62,517 nt of DNA from Flavobacterium sp. LC2016-23. GTDB taxonomy: Bacteria > Bacteroidota > Bacteroidia > Flavobacteriales > Flavobacteriaceae. The position numbers and the translations under genes are program-made. Position 1 is the first letter of the stretch, and each line of letters begins with the position of its first letter. This document shows positions 44,634 to 53,351 of this stretch, in pieces. Where the stretch lies: NCBI RefSeq assembly GCF_009674775.1, contig NZ_WKKE01000030.1, positions 1-62,517 of the forward strand, read 5' to 3'. The notes under the pieces were generated by a model. It saw only the letters and a program-made list of their open reading frames with translations, did not search any database and was not told the origin of the DNA.

Positions 44634-45992
44634 ATGAAGGAGAAAATTCTAATCGTTGAAGATGAATTTATTGTAGCAAACGATTTAAAAATCATGCTGG
44701 TTAAAGCGGGTTATGAGGTAACCGGTATCGCTTCTTCCGTGGTACAGGCCCGAAAATTAATCACAGACAAAAGACCGGACTGGGTATTACTCGATATTAT
44801 GCTAAAAGGCGATCTGACCGGAATTGACCTCGCCTGGGAACTGCGCGAAATGCAATTGCCGTTTCTGTACATTTCCGCAAATACCAATCAGACGACACTT
44901 GAAGCCGTGAAAGAAACCCATCCGTACGGATTTATGGTAAAACCTTTCCGTGAAAGGGATCTTATTGTAATGCTTGACATTGCCAGATACCGTTTTGATC
45001 AGGAAAAAGGAACATTTACAGCACTTCCGGCAGCTACCGAATATCAGGAAATTGAAGGCATCATCGGGACAAGCCCTCTTTTACAGGACGTAATCGAAAA
45101 AATAAAAATAGTAGCACCAGCCGAAACTTCCGTATTGATTCTGGGTGAAAGCGGTACCGGAAAAGAGAGAGTGGCCCATGCCATACATGATCTTTCGATT
45201 CATAAATCAAATCCGATTGTGGTGGTGAATTGTGCCGCATTGCCGCATTCCCTGATAGAATCGGAACTTTTCGGTCATGAAAAAGGATCTTTTACAGGAG
45301 CAAATACTTTACGGATCGGAAAATTTGAACAGGCCCATAACGGCACTATTTTTCTGGATGAAATTGGTGAATTGCCTTTAGATTCCCAGGTAAAATTATT
45401 ACGTGTGCTTCAGGAAAAAGAAATCCAGCGGCTTGGCGGAAATAAAACCATTAAAATCAATGTCCGTATTGTCGCTGCAACGAACAGATCCTTAGAAAAA
45501 GAAGTCGCCGAAGGACGTTTCAGACTGGATTTGTATTACCGACTAAATGTATTTCCTATTGAATTGCCCACCTTAAAAGAACGCAGGGAAGATATTGAAG
45601 CTTTGGCTCTTTATTTTCTTAAGAAATACGCAGCAAGTTCCAGGAAAAATGTGACCGGCATCAGCGCTTCAGCTTTAGAACAATTAATGCAGTATGACTG
45701 GCCCGGAAATATTCGCGAATTAGAACATCTGATCGAAAGAAATGTACTGCTCGCCAAAACCGCTGAAATCGAAAAGTTTAATCTTCCTTCCAGTACTTCA
45801 AATCCATTCCCGGAGCAGTCCGGAAAAATGAAATCTATGGAGGAAATGGAAAAAGAACATATCATGAAAGCACTGCAAACCTGCGACGGAAAAGTTTCGG
45901 GACCGGGCGGCGCTGCAGCATTACTACAAATGCAGCCACAGACTTTGTATTCAAAAATGAAAAAATTAGGTATAAAACAAGAATATAATTAG
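44634..45992 (+). CDS. Sigma-54-dependent response regulator (NtrC family)
   Basis: This 452-aa regulator has a receiver domain (about 1-120; LIVEDEFIVAND, phospho-Asp in DWVLLDIMLKGD, Lys in FMVKPF), an AAA+ domain (Walker A GESGTGKE; sigma-54 contact loop reading GSFTGA instead of GAFTGA; Walker B IFLDEIGEL) and a C-terminal Fis-type HTH (about 410-450). It responds to the upstream kinase. The closest relative in the window is the GAF-type activator at 48353. Confidence 0.95.
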   Translation: MKEKILIVEDEFIVANDLKIMLVKAGYEVTGIASSVVQARKLITDKRPDWVLLDIMLKGDLTGIDLAWELREMQLPFLYISANTNQTTLEAVKETHPYGFMVKPFRERDLIVMLDIARYRFDQEKGTFTALPAATEYQEIEGIIGTSPLLQDVIEKIKIVAPAETSVLILGESGTGKERVAHAIHDLSIHKSNPIVVVNCAALPHSLIESELFGHEKGSFTGANTLRIGKFEQAHNGTIFLDEIGELPLDSQVKLLRVLQEKEIQRLGGNKTIKINVRIVAATNRSLEKEVAEGRFRLDLYYRLNVFPIELPTLKERREDIEALALYFLKKYAASSRKNVTGISASALEQLMQYDWPGNIRELEHLIERNVLLAKTAEIEKFNLPSSTSNPFPEQSGKMKSMEEMEKEHIMKALQTCDGKVSGPGGAAALLQMQPQTLYSKMKKLGIKQEYN

Positions 45993-45997
45993 AAGAT

Positions 45998-46291
45998 ATG
46001 GAAACAATAAAACTGGAATTAAACGAAAAAAAACACGGAGCTTTCAATCTCTATGTTGATGATAAAAAACTAGGTGAAATGACCGTAAGCATCAAAGAGG
46101 ATGTACTAACGGTTTACCATACCGGAGTCGAGCCCGAAGCCGAAGGAAAAGGCTACGCCAAAAAACTTCTGGAAGAAATGGTATCGTATGTACGTGCCAA
46201 TCATTTAAAAGTTTTACCGCTTTGCCCTTACGTACACGCGCAATTCAAAAAGTATCCGGATGAATATGAAGATATCTGGTTGAAGAGTTAA
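45998..46291 (+). CDS. GNAT-fold N-acetyltransferase (YjdJ-like)
   Basis: A 97-aa minimal GNAT: FNLYVDDKKLGEMTVSI, EDVLTVYHTGVEPEAEGKGYAKKLLEEMV (acetyl-CoA pyrophosphate loop GKGYAKKL), and LKVLPLCPYVHAQFKKYPDE. It lies 5 bases after the response regulator gene. Substrate unknown. Confidence 0.9.
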   Translation: METIKLELNEKKHGAFNLYVDDKKLGEMTVSIKEDVLTVYHTGVEPEAEGKGYAKKLLEEMVSYVRANHLKVLPLCPYVHAQFKKYPDEYEDIWLKS

Positions 46292-46294
46292 AAA

Positions 46295-46343
46295 GAGTAT
46301 AGAGTATAGAGTCAAGAGTATAGAGTCAAGAATATAGAGTCAA
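46295..46343. repeat. Seven heptamers after the GNAT gene
   Basis: Units read GAGTATA GAGTATA GAGTCAA GAGTATA GAGTCAA GAATATA GAGTCAA, starting 3 bases after the stop codon. A perfect period of seven is kept despite two alternating unit sequences. Confidence 0.9.
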
Positions 46344-46439
46344 TCTGCTTAATCTGACAAATCTGCGGGAAAAAATTAAAATAGGGCAAATCAATCTGCC
46401 TGAAAACAACTTTATCCAACAATTATAAAAACAAAAATT

Positions 46440-47060
46440 ATGAATACAGAAATTATAACAGCCGGAGTTCCCTTAGCCGAGGCCAAAAAAGCCCTGATCA
46501 TGATCCATGGTCGTGGTGCGGGTTCTCATGATATCCTTTCCGTTGCAAAATACCTGGATGTTCAGGATTTTGCCTTGGTAGCCCCTCAGGCCGAGAACAG
46601 AACCTGGTATCCTTATTCGTTTTTAGTACCAATTGCAGAGAATGAACCTTCTTTTTCAAAGTCGTTAGACACTATCCATCAGGTGGTGGTCGCCATTCAG
46701 CAAAACGGAATTGAAAAAGAAAACATTTACTTTCTTGGATTTTCGCAGGGCGCCTGTCTTGCTTTAGAATTTACAGCCCGAAATGCTTCGAAATACGGAG
46801 GCGTTGTAGCATTTACAGGCGGGCTTATAGGCGATCAGGTGTATGAGGAACATTATAAAGGCAACTTCGAAAACACACCAATTTTCATCGGAACCAGCGA
46901 TCCTGACTTTCATGTTCCGGTGGAAAGAGTCAATGCATCTGAAACGCTTCTTAAAAAATTAGGGGCCACGGTGACTAAAAAAATCTATCCTGACATGGGG
47001 CATACCATCAGTCAGGATGAAATTGATCTGGCCAACCAACTCATATTCTCTGAGAAATAA
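46440..47060 (+). CDS. Phospholipase/carboxylesterase-family alpha/beta hydrolase (MhqD-like)
   Basis: The 206-aa protein shows KALIMIHGRGAGSHDIL (oxyanion), FLGFSQGACLALEFTARN (nucleophile Ser), GTSDPDFHVPVE (Asp), and PDMGHTISQDEID (His). It fits the small carboxylesterase group that includes MhqD of the Bacillus MhqR quinone-stress regulon. A ring-cleaving dioxygenase, its usual partner in that regulon, lies 3.2 kb downstream. The next gene overlaps the stop codon. Confidence 0.9.
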   Translation: MNTEIITAGVPLAEAKKALIMIHGRGAGSHDILSVAKYLDVQDFALVAPQAENRTWYPYSFLVPIAENEPSFSKSLDTIHQVVVAIQQNGIEKENIYFLGFSQGACLALEFTARNASKYGGVVAFTGGLIGDQVYEEHYKGNFENTPIFIGTSDPDFHVPVERVNASETLLKKLGATVTKKIYPDMGHTISQDEIDLANQLIFSEK

Positions 47061-47410
47061 TGATACAAATTACCCGAATCTATAGCGATGAAAATGGAGA
47101 GAGTCATTTTGAAGACTTTGAAGTTTCATTGAAAAATAACGGTGATATCGGTTTTTTATCGGAGGATGAGCCCGTAAAATCGATCGTTTTCAGGGAAGTA
47201 AAACCTGCTTACGATTATGATTTTCATAATGCGCCCGACCGTCAGTATATTGTTTTACTGGAAGGCGGCGTAGAAATCGAAACTTCATTAGGAGAAAAAA
47301 GAAAATTTGAAACAGGATCCATTTTATTAGTGGAAGACACCACCGGAAAAGGCCACAAGACAAAAAATCTGGAACCGAAACTGCGAAAATCGATATTTAT
47401 AAAACTTTAA
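47060..47410 (+). CDS. Cupin-fold small protein
   Basis: At 116 aa, its ATG overlaps the preceding TAA by one base (TAATG), so it is translationally coupled to the carboxylesterase. Motifs PDRQYIVLLEGGVEIETSLGEKRKFETGSILLVEDTTGKGHKT follow the two cupin signatures with partial conservation of metal ligands (His in GKGHKT). Function is unknown; it may bind a small acid made by its neighbour. Confidence 0.82.
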   Translation: MIQITRIYSDENGESHFEDFEVSLKNNGDIGFLSEDEPVKSIVFREVKPAYDYDFHNAPDRQYIVLLEGGVEIETSLGEKRKFETGSILLVEDTTGKGHKTKNLEPKLRKSIFIKL

Positions 47411-47417
47411 TTTTAAA

Positions 47418-47512
47418 TAACTCGTTGGGTGTAATTAAAAACTGGTGTCAGGCTGAGCGTAGTCGAAGCCCTTTTCATGTCAAAAAGCCTTCGACTACGC
47501 TCAGGATGACAT
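47418..47512. repeat. Palindromic repeat family 2, copy A (GTCGAAG element)
   Basis: AACTCGTTGGGTGTAATT leads into the inverted pair GGCTGAGCGTAGTCGAAG and CTTCGACTACGCTCAGG. The same element, reversed, occurs twice at 56224-56433. The following gap is filled by another repeat. Confidence 0.8.
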
Positions 47513-47560
47513 TGATTTCTAAAAGAATAAAAATATAGATTTTTTAGATCCGGAAAAAAA

Positions 47561-47718
47561 TTTAACCGCAAAGCACGCAAAGTTTTTATTATTTGGTTTT
47601 AAAAAAAGTAAAGTTTGCTATCCCGATAGCTATCGGGATTCTGCTGATCCAGCTTTGCGAACTTTGCGTTTCTGACGATTACCATCAGGTAAAAATCTTT
47701 GCGTGCTTTGTGGTAAAA
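47561..47718. repeat. Palindromic repeat family 1, copy B
   Basis: It shows the same terminal CGCAAAG/CTTTGCG repeats and inner AGCTTTGCGAACTTTGCG as copy A (29803-29949), but contains an additional perfect palindrome, ATCCCGATAGCTATCGGGAT, at 47620-47639. Its right end is only 14 bases before the next gene. Confidence 0.8.
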
Positions 47719-47731
47719 AAATGATTATAAA

Positions 47732-48349
47732 ATGGAAAAAGAAACCGTAAGAATCGAGAATTTCAGCGATGCTGTCTTCGCCATTGCCATTACACTTTTG
47801 GTTTTGGACCTTCCTGCTCCCGACCTTACTGCGGTAAAAAACGGGGCAGAACTACTTGCTTTTTTAAAAGGCGAATGGACCACTTATCTGGCTTTTACGC
47901 TTTCTTTTTTCAGTATTTTTATCATGTGGGTCAACCATCACAAAATTTTCAAACAGATTTACAGCCGCAATACAGCTATCATGTTTGCCAACGGCCTTAT
48001 TCTTTTTCTGGTGACTACAGTATCTTATCCGACTGCTTTACTCGCCCGGTTTTTCAACGGGGAGGCTGCTCCGGTTGCGGTCGCGGTTTACACCGGAATC
48101 TTTGTACTGATCAGTATTTCGTACAATCTTTTGTGGTTTATAGCGAGTAACAATAAAAAATTATTGCGCCCCGGAATTACCGCTTCGGCCATCAGAAAAA
48201 TCAGGAATAATTATTTATACGGACTGCCAACGTACCTCATTGCTTTTGGAATTTCATTTCAATTTCCGGCAATTGCTTTGGCCATCAATATGCTTTTACT
48301 TGTATTTTGGGCCGTTTCTTCCGGAAAAATAAATGTGGTACAGGAATAA
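47732..48349 (+). CDS. TMEM175/DUF1211-family potassium channel-like protein
   Basis: The 205-aa protein has six membrane segments and the defining motif RIENFSDAVFAIAITLLVLDL in helix 1, as in bacterial TMEM175 K+ channels. Other segments are YLAFTLSFFSIFIMWVNHHK, ANGLILFLVTTVSYP and YTGIFVLISISYNLLWFIA. The C-terminus is in the membrane-proximal cytoplasm. It ends 3 bases from the stop of the convergent activator gene. Confidence 0.92.
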   Translation: MEKETVRIENFSDAVFAIAITLLVLDLPAPDLTAVKNGAELLAFLKGEWTTYLAFTLSFFSIFIMWVNHHKIFKQIYSRNTAIMFANGLILFLVTTVSYPTALLARFFNGEAAPVAVAVYTGIFVLISISYNLLWFIASNNKKLLRPGITASAIRKIRNNYLYGLPTYLIAFGISFQFPAIALAINMLLLVFWAVSSGKINVVQE

Positions 48350-48352
48350 GTT

Positions 48353-49948
48353 TTAACCTAAAAAGTGCTCTTTTTTAATGCCGAGTTTCTGCATTTTCGA
48401 AATCAGTGTTGTTCCGGGCAGGCCTAATAAAACGGCAGCGCCCTGAGGTCCCGAAATTCTTCCTCCGCATTTTTTTATCACTTTCAGAATGTGCTCCTTC
48501 TCTACTTCCTGCAGGGTTTTGGTATAGAAATCGGTTTCAGTAGCGGTCGATGCTGTTTTGAAAATTTCAGGAAAACTCATTTCCTTTATCATTTCCTCTT
48601 TGGCAAATAAAATGCCTCTTTCGATCATATTTTCCAGTTCCCTGACATTTCCAGGCCAGGAATAAGCCATCATGCTGTTCAGCACTTTTTTAGAAAACCC
48701 TTTTATTTTTTTTCCGTTTTTCTGCGAATGTTTTTCGAGAAAAAAACGGGCTAATATTTCAATGTCTTCCGGACGATCCCGCAAGGCCGGCAGTGCAATC
48801 GGGAATACATTAAGACGATAATACAAATCACTTCTGAAACGGCCTTCGGCAACTTCTTTTTCAAGCGAGCGGTTGGTTGCGGCAATGACCCGGGCGTTTA
48901 CTTTTATGGTATTTTTACCGCCAATTCGTTCTATTTCTTTTTCCTGCAAAACCCGAAGCAGCTTCGCTTGCAATTCCAAAGGCAGCTCCCCTATTTCATC
49001 CAGAAAAATAGTGCCGTCACTGGCCCGCTCAAATTTACCAATTCTTACATCCGTTGCTCCTGTAAAAGCACCTTTTTCATGTCCGAAAAGTTCACTTTCG
49101 ATCAGATTTTCGGGAATCGAAGCGCAGTTGACTTTCACTATTTTTTCATTCGAAACCAAAGACAAATCGTGAATCGCACTGGCAATCAGTTCTTTTCCCG
49201 TTCCGGTTTCGCCAAAAATCAAAACAGTCGAAGACGATGCCGCGACCTGCTGAACCAATTCGTGAACCTGTTGCATGGCATCGCTTTTCCCCACAATTCC
49301 GTAAAAACCGGAAGGTTCCGCCTCTTTTTCCGGTGCTTTTTTTAGTTCCGGATTGCTTTTCAACCGTATTAATTCGGCTAAATTGCTTTCGTATTGCTCC
49401 GCCATTTTAAGATTTCTGAACGTAATGGAAAGCTGAACGGCGATGCCCCGAACCATTCGATTGGATTCCCTGGTAAAAACGGCGGCATTTTTAAACAAAA
49501 GAAAAAGTACATTTCTGTTTCCTTTGCTATACGGAAGACAGATTCCAATTCCGTTTTTAAAACCTTTGTCATGCACTGAATGAAGGTAATTTGGCAGATT
49601 ATTTTTTCGTTCTGTTAAAGATTTTAAATCGAAAACAACAGTGTCGGCGTTGTTGATACAAGCGTCAAAAAAACCATCTGCTGTAGAATAGATTTGGTGC
49701 TCCTGCCTTTTTGGTGCTGTAAATTGATAGAAAATGTCATAGGCTGTTTCGGATTCATCAGAAGAAGCAAAAATAAAATCTTCAAAAGATAAATGCTCTT
49801 TTAGAACACCGTTTATGACACTGTGAAATTCTTCTTTGGTTTCTGCTTCCGAAAGCGCCTTGCAGACCGACAGAATCAAAATCTGTTCTCTTTCTCGTTC
49901 CTGCAGTCGGTTCATTATAACTGTAGTCGGATCTGTAGGCTTTTCCAT
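48353..49948 (-). CDS. Sigma-54-dependent activator with N-terminal GAF-like domain
   Basis: The 531-aa protein has an N-terminal GAF-like sensor (about 20-190), an AAA+ domain (Walker A FGETGTGKE; canonical GAFTGA in HEKGAFTGAT; Walker B IFLDEIGEL; R-finger region) and a Fis-type HTH (about 490-531). It lacks a receiver, so it senses a ligand or redox state directly, as NorR does. Its promoter region contains palindrome copy 3. The same palindrome lies upstream of two other sigma-54-like promoters here, so this is the best candidate regulator (inference). Confidence 0.93.
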   Translation of the reverse strand: MEKPTDPTTVIMNRLQEREREQILILSVCKALSEAETKEEFHSVINGVLKEHLSFEDFIFASSDESETAYDIFYQFTAPKRQEHQIYSTADGFFDACINNADTVVFDLKSLTERKNNLPNYLHSVHDKGFKNGIGICLPYSKGNRNVLFLLFKNAAVFTRESNRMVRGIAVQLSITFRNLKMAEQYESNLAELIRLKSNPELKKAPEKEAEPSGFYGIVGKSDAMQQVHELVQQVAASSSTVLIFGETGTGKELIASAIHDLSLVSNEKIVKVNCASIPENLIESELFGHEKGAFTGATDVRIGKFERASDGTIFLDEIGELPLELQAKLLRVLQEKEIERIGGKNTIKVNARVIAATNRSLEKEVAEGRFRSDLYYRLNVFPIALPALRDRPEDIEILARFFLEKHSQKNGKKIKGFSKKVLNSMMAYSWPGNVRELENMIERGILFAKEEMIKEMSFPEIFKTASTATETDFYTKTLQEVEKEHILKVIKKCGGRISGPQGAAVLLGLPGTTLISKMQKLGIKKEHFLG

Positions 49949-50053
49949 AGTAATAAGTGCTGTGGTATTAGGTCGTAACAGGGTAAATTTAAGAAATAGC
50001 GCTAATTAAATTACTATGCCTTTTTGAAATAAAACAGTTACACCCTGTAAAAT

Positions 50054-50067
50054 TACGATATATCGTA
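50054..50067. promoter_or_regulatory. Palindrome TACGATATATCGTA (copy 3 of 3)
   Basis: The 14-bp perfect palindrome lies 106 bases from the activator start codon (49948, minus) and is centred 78 bases from the -12 position of the weak sigma-54-like element toward the dioxygenase gene. It could serve both directions. Confidence 0.7.
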
Positions 50068-50179
50068 TCACTTAAAACACATACCTATAATATAAAACAT
50101 TATAAATCAAAACAGTAACATAAATGGAATATTATTTGGTTCTTATTTGGTGTGATACGAAAAGAGCGCTTTTTATTTC

Positions 50180-50224
50180 TTAATCTAGATTAATCGATGC
50201 TCAGGCAGAACGGACGTAAATTTG
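50180..50224 (+). promoter_or_regulatory. TTAATCTAGATTAA box and promoter of the dioxygenase gene
   Basis: The palindrome TTAATCTAGATTAA (50180-50193) has its centre 30.5 bases before the -7 element TAAATTTG (50217-50224). Both sequences and distance match 34373-34417. A 5-4-5 layout (TTAAT-N4-ATTAA) recalls Crp/Fnr-type sites at a class II position. Confidence 0.7.
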
Positions 50225-50263
50225 TAAAAGAAAATCAATAACAACTTAATATCAATAGAAACC

Positions 50264-51202
50264 ATGGAAAATAAAATTTTAGGCTTACACCATATTACTG
50301 CAATTGCAGGTGACGCTAAACGTAATTTCAACTTTTACGCTAACATATTAGGATTGCGATTCATTAAAAAAACAGTGAATTTTGACGATCCGGGAACGTA
50401 TCATTTTTACTTCGGTGACGAAGTGGGAAGTGCAGGAACCATCTTAACTTTTTTCCCTTGGGGAGAAGGAATTCAGCAAGGAAGAAAAGGTTCCGGAATG
50501 GCCACAGAAATTGGTTATTCCGTACCAAAAGGAAGTCTTGATTTCTGGCAGAAGCGTTTTGAAAAATACAATGTGATTTACAATAAACCAGCTGAAAAAT
50601 TCGGTGAAAAATACCTGACTTTCTTAGATCCGGACGGACTAAAACTAGAGTTAATCGAATCTAAAACGGAAGATAACCGAAAACCCTGGGAGACAGATGA
50701 AGTAAAAGCCGATGTGGCAACAAAAGGGTTCCACAATATCACGCTGACTTTAAACAGTATCAAAGCTACTGCTGCCATCTTAACCGATATATTTGGTTAT
50801 AAACTGATTGATCAGGAGGTAAACCGTTACCGTTACGCAACAGATACAGTAGAGAATGCTGCCATTGTTGACCTGGTAGAACTGGCTGACGAAAAACGCG
50901 GTCATGTAGCCAACGGATCGGTGCACCACGTTGCTTTCCGTGTGCAGAATGATGAAATTTTAATGCACTTCCGTGAAAAAATCGAAGCCTACGGATTATC
51001 GATTACACCACAGATCGACAGACAGTATTTCCACTCTTTGTATTTTAGAGAACCGGGCGGTGTTTTGTTCGAAATCGCTACAGAAAACCCTGGGTTTACA
51101 GTAGATGAAAGCCTGGAAGAATTAGGTCAGAACTTAAAACTTCCGGCACAATATGAATCAGACAGAGCTGCAATTGAAGCACATCTGGTTAAGATTAATT
51201 AA
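50264..51202 (+). CDS. Ring-cleaving dioxygenase (MhqO/MhqA-like, VOC fold)
   Basis: The 312-aa protein contains two VOC modules. Metal-ligand segments are ILGLHHITAIAGD (His), GSVHHVAFRV (His) and YFREPGGVLFEIATENPGF (Glu). This is the pattern of the type I extradiol-like enzymes of the MhqR regulon that open quinone or hydroquinone rings. Its promoter region carries both shared regulatory boxes. The neighbouring activator may respond to aromatic electrophiles (inference). Confidence 0.92.
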   Translation: MENKILGLHHITAIAGDAKRNFNFYANILGLRFIKKTVNFDDPGTYHFYFGDEVGSAGTILTFFPWGEGIQQGRKGSGMATEIGYSVPKGSLDFWQKRFEKYNVIYNKPAEKFGEKYLTFLDPDGLKLELIESKTEDNRKPWETDEVKADVATKGFHNITLTLNSIKATAAILTDIFGYKLIDQEVNRYRYATDTVENAAIVDLVELADEKRGHVANGSVHHVAFRVQNDEILMHFREKIEAYGLSITPQIDRQYFHSLYFREPGGVLFEIATENPGFTVDESLEELGQNLKLPAQYESDRAAIEAHLVKIN

Positions 51203-51207
51203 TTTTT

Positions 51208-51374
51208 AGTCGCAGTTTTTAGTCACAGTCACAGTTTGCAGTCCCAGTTTCCGATCTTTGCGGTTAGTTTAGTCGCAGTCGCAGTTTACAGTCCCGGTAA
51301 AACTGAGACTGCAAACTGAGACTGTAAAACTGAGACTGTAAACTGAGACTGTAAACTGAGACTGAGACTGAAAA
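51208..51374. repeat. Double tandem-repeat array between convergent genes
   Basis: The left half reads AGTCACAGTCACAGTTTGCAG on the plus strand, starting 5 bases after the dioxygenase stop. From about 51297 it switches to the opposite orientation (AAACTGAGACTGT, 13-base units) and runs to the mreB stop. Each half therefore has the same G/T-rich polarity relative to the gene it abuts. Confidence 0.85.
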
Positions 51375-52403
51375 CTATTTCACCAGTACACTTTTATACT
51401 TCACGATATCTTTTAACACAATCCCGGTACCTCTGACAACGGCTCTCAACGGATCTTCTGCAATATAAACCGGTAATTCGGTCTTCACAGACAACCTTTT
51501 GTCAAGCCCGCGCAGCATGGCGCCTCCTCCTGCAAGGTACAATCCCGTATTGTAAATGTCTGCAGCCAGTTCCGGTGGTGTCACCGAAAGCGTTACCATA
51601 ATAGCATCTTCTATTCGCTGTATCGATTTATCCAGCGCTTTTGCAATTTCCCTAAAGCTCACCCGCACCTCTTTAGGTTTTCCGGTAAGCAAATCCCTTC
51701 CTCTCACCGTTATATCTTCAGGCGCGTCTTCAAGGTCTTCTGTTGCGGCACCCACTTCAATTTTTATCCTTTCGGCAGAACCTTCCCCAATGTACAAATT
51801 ATGATGTGTTCGCATATAATACAAAATATCATTGGTAAAAACATCGCCTGCAATTTTTATCGATTTATCACAAATGATTCCGCCAAGTGCAATCACGGCA
51901 ATTTCGGTGGTTCCTCCCCCGATATCGACGATGATATTTCCTTTGGGCTGCATCACATCCAGACCAATTCCAATTGCAGCGGCCATAGGCTCGTGAATCA
52001 GAAATACCTCTTTACCGTTTACGCGTTCGCAGGATTCTTTTACCGCTCTCATTTCTACCTCGGTAATCCCACTTGGAATACAGACCACCATTCGCAATGC
52101 AGGCGTGAAAAAATTTTTCCTGATCTGTGGTATATTTTTGATAAACCAGCTGATCATTTTTTCCGAAGCATCAAAATCTGCAATGACCCCGTCTTTAAGC
52201 GGACGGATGGTTTTAATATTCTCGTGTGTCTTACCCTGCATTAAACTGGCCTCCTGGCCTACCGCAATAATCTTTCCGTTTCTAATATCCCTGGCCACAA
52301 TGGAAGGACTGTCAACTACAATTTTTCCATCGTAAATTATTAAAGTATTCGCTGTTCCCAAATCCATAGCTATTTCCACTATCATAAAATCAAATAAGCC
52401 CAT
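51375..52403 (-). CDS. MreB-family actin-like protein (paralogue)
   Basis: A 342-aa MreB with phosphate-1 DLGTANTLI, connect-1 EPMAAAIGIGLDV, phosphate-2 VDIGGGTTEIAVI and adenosine motif GLYLAGGGAMLRG. It begins with an amphipathic MGLFDFMIVEIAMD that can bind membrane. It forms filaments. There are no mreC, mreD or rodA genes next to it, so it is probably a second MreB and not the main cell-shape operon copy (inference). Confidence 0.93.
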   Translation of the reverse strand: MGLFDFMIVEIAMDLGTANTLIIYDGKIVVDSPSIVARDIRNGKIIAVGQEASLMQGKTHENIKTIRPLKDGVIADFDASEKMISWFIKNIPQIRKNFFTPALRMVVCIPSGITEVEMRAVKESCERVNGKEVFLIHEPMAAAIGIGLDVMQPKGNIIVDIGGGTTEIAVIALGGIICDKSIKIAGDVFTNDILYYMRTHHNLYIGEGSAERIKIEVGAATEDLEDAPEDITVRGRDLLTGKPKEVRVSFREIAKALDKSIQRIEDAIMVTLSVTPPELAADIYNTGLYLAGGGAMLRGLDKRLSVKTELPVYIAEDPLRAVVRGTGIVLKDIVKYKSVLVK

Positions 52404-52739
52404 AATATAGTTTTGTTTAAGAACGCTGATTGTTATTGTTTTATTCTCTGCAAACCGGAAAATTAGATTACAACTGTAAAATTTAACAACCGGATGCCTC
52501 TATTCACCATCAGGCGCCTCATCCGCAAAATTATGGGGCATTTATTATAAGATAATTTTAACACAAACACCTATTAATTATGCAACTATAACGAATCTTT
52601 CTATAATAAACCCGAGCGCGGGCTTTGCTAAATTTGTAAAACAACACTTTTAAAAAGCAAATCCAACCGGGGTTTCTTTCGCTAAATGGCATTAAAAGTG
52701 TCAATAAGAAAAAAATAAAGTTAATTTAAAAACAGCGTT
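52404..52739. other. Regulatory region between mreB paralogue and acidic repeat protein
   Basis: It contains a TAAATTTG promoter element (52629-52636) immediately preceded by GC-rich CCCGAGCGCGGG, a potential stem. No gene was seen. Confidence 0.5.
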
Positions 52740-53123
52740 ATGGAAAAGCAAAACAACAACGAATACGGTCAGACAGACCCTGATTTCATCGATCAGAATA
52801 CGCTGGTGGATGGAAATAACATTCAAAGCGAAGATTACTTTAAAAAACAGTCAAATACAGAGGATTTACCCGAATTTGGAGAGAACGATCCTGATTATAT
52901 AGACCAGAATACGCTGGTTGATCCTGATAATTATGCCAGGGAAGATGATCCGTATCGCTATCAGGAAGAATTCATCAAAGAGATTGAAAACACTCCTGCT
53001 CCTTCTGAAGACAATCAAAACATCACATCAGAAAATAGTCCGGGAGAAGAGCCCATTACCAATGATGATGACGATGTGATTAACAATGAAGACGAAGAGG
53101 AAACAAATGAGGATAAAAATTAG
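52740..53123 (+). CDS. Acidic protein with DPDxIDQNTLVD repeats
   Basis: The 127-aa protein is strongly acidic and apparently disordered, without a signal peptide. Two copies of a near-identical motif occur: GQTDPDFIDQNTLVDGNN (about 10-27) and GENDPDYIDQNTLVDPDN (about 45-62), and the C-terminus is almost pure Asp/Glu/Asn. I do not recognise a function. It has its own promoter (52629) and terminator (53148-53179). The repeated cores make it a possible peptide substrate for the amidoligase-like enzyme two genes on, but that is speculation. Confidence 0.75.
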   Translation: MEKQNNNEYGQTDPDFIDQNTLVDGNNIQSEDYFKKQSNTEDLPEFGENDPDYIDQNTLVDPDNYAREDDPYRYQEEFIKEIENTPAPSEDNQNITSENSPGEEPITNDDDDVINNEDEEETNEDKN

Positions 53124-53147
53124 CGAAACAGCATATTTTTCAAAAGC

Positions 53148-53179
53148 AAAAAAGCATACTAAAACAGTATGCTTTTTTT
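53148..53179 (+). terminator. Rho-independent terminator
   Basis: AAAAAAGCATACT pairs with AGTATGCTTTTTTT (loop AAAAC) directly after the acidic repeat protein. Confidence 0.9.
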
Positions 53180-53351
53180 GTGTTTAAAACAGTCAAAACA
53201 ACCCAACCAATCGCACTATTTTCTGTAATTTGTCTTTTTCTAAAACTCTTAGAAAGTTTAAAATCGTTACATTTACGCGCTGGCCAACCAAATTACGCTG
53301 CACAAACAAGCAATTCAGCAGCGTTAAGCCAATTAATTTTAAGCAGTCAAG

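Larger units (their letters stand above)
49949..50263. other. Divergent regulatory region, activator and dioxygenase genes
   Basis: This 315-bp gap holds, from left to right, palindrome copy 3 (50054-50067), a weak sigma-54-like element TGGAATATTATTTGGT (50125-50140) and the TTAATCTAGATTAA/TAAATTTG promoter. No gene was seen. Confidence 0.6.
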
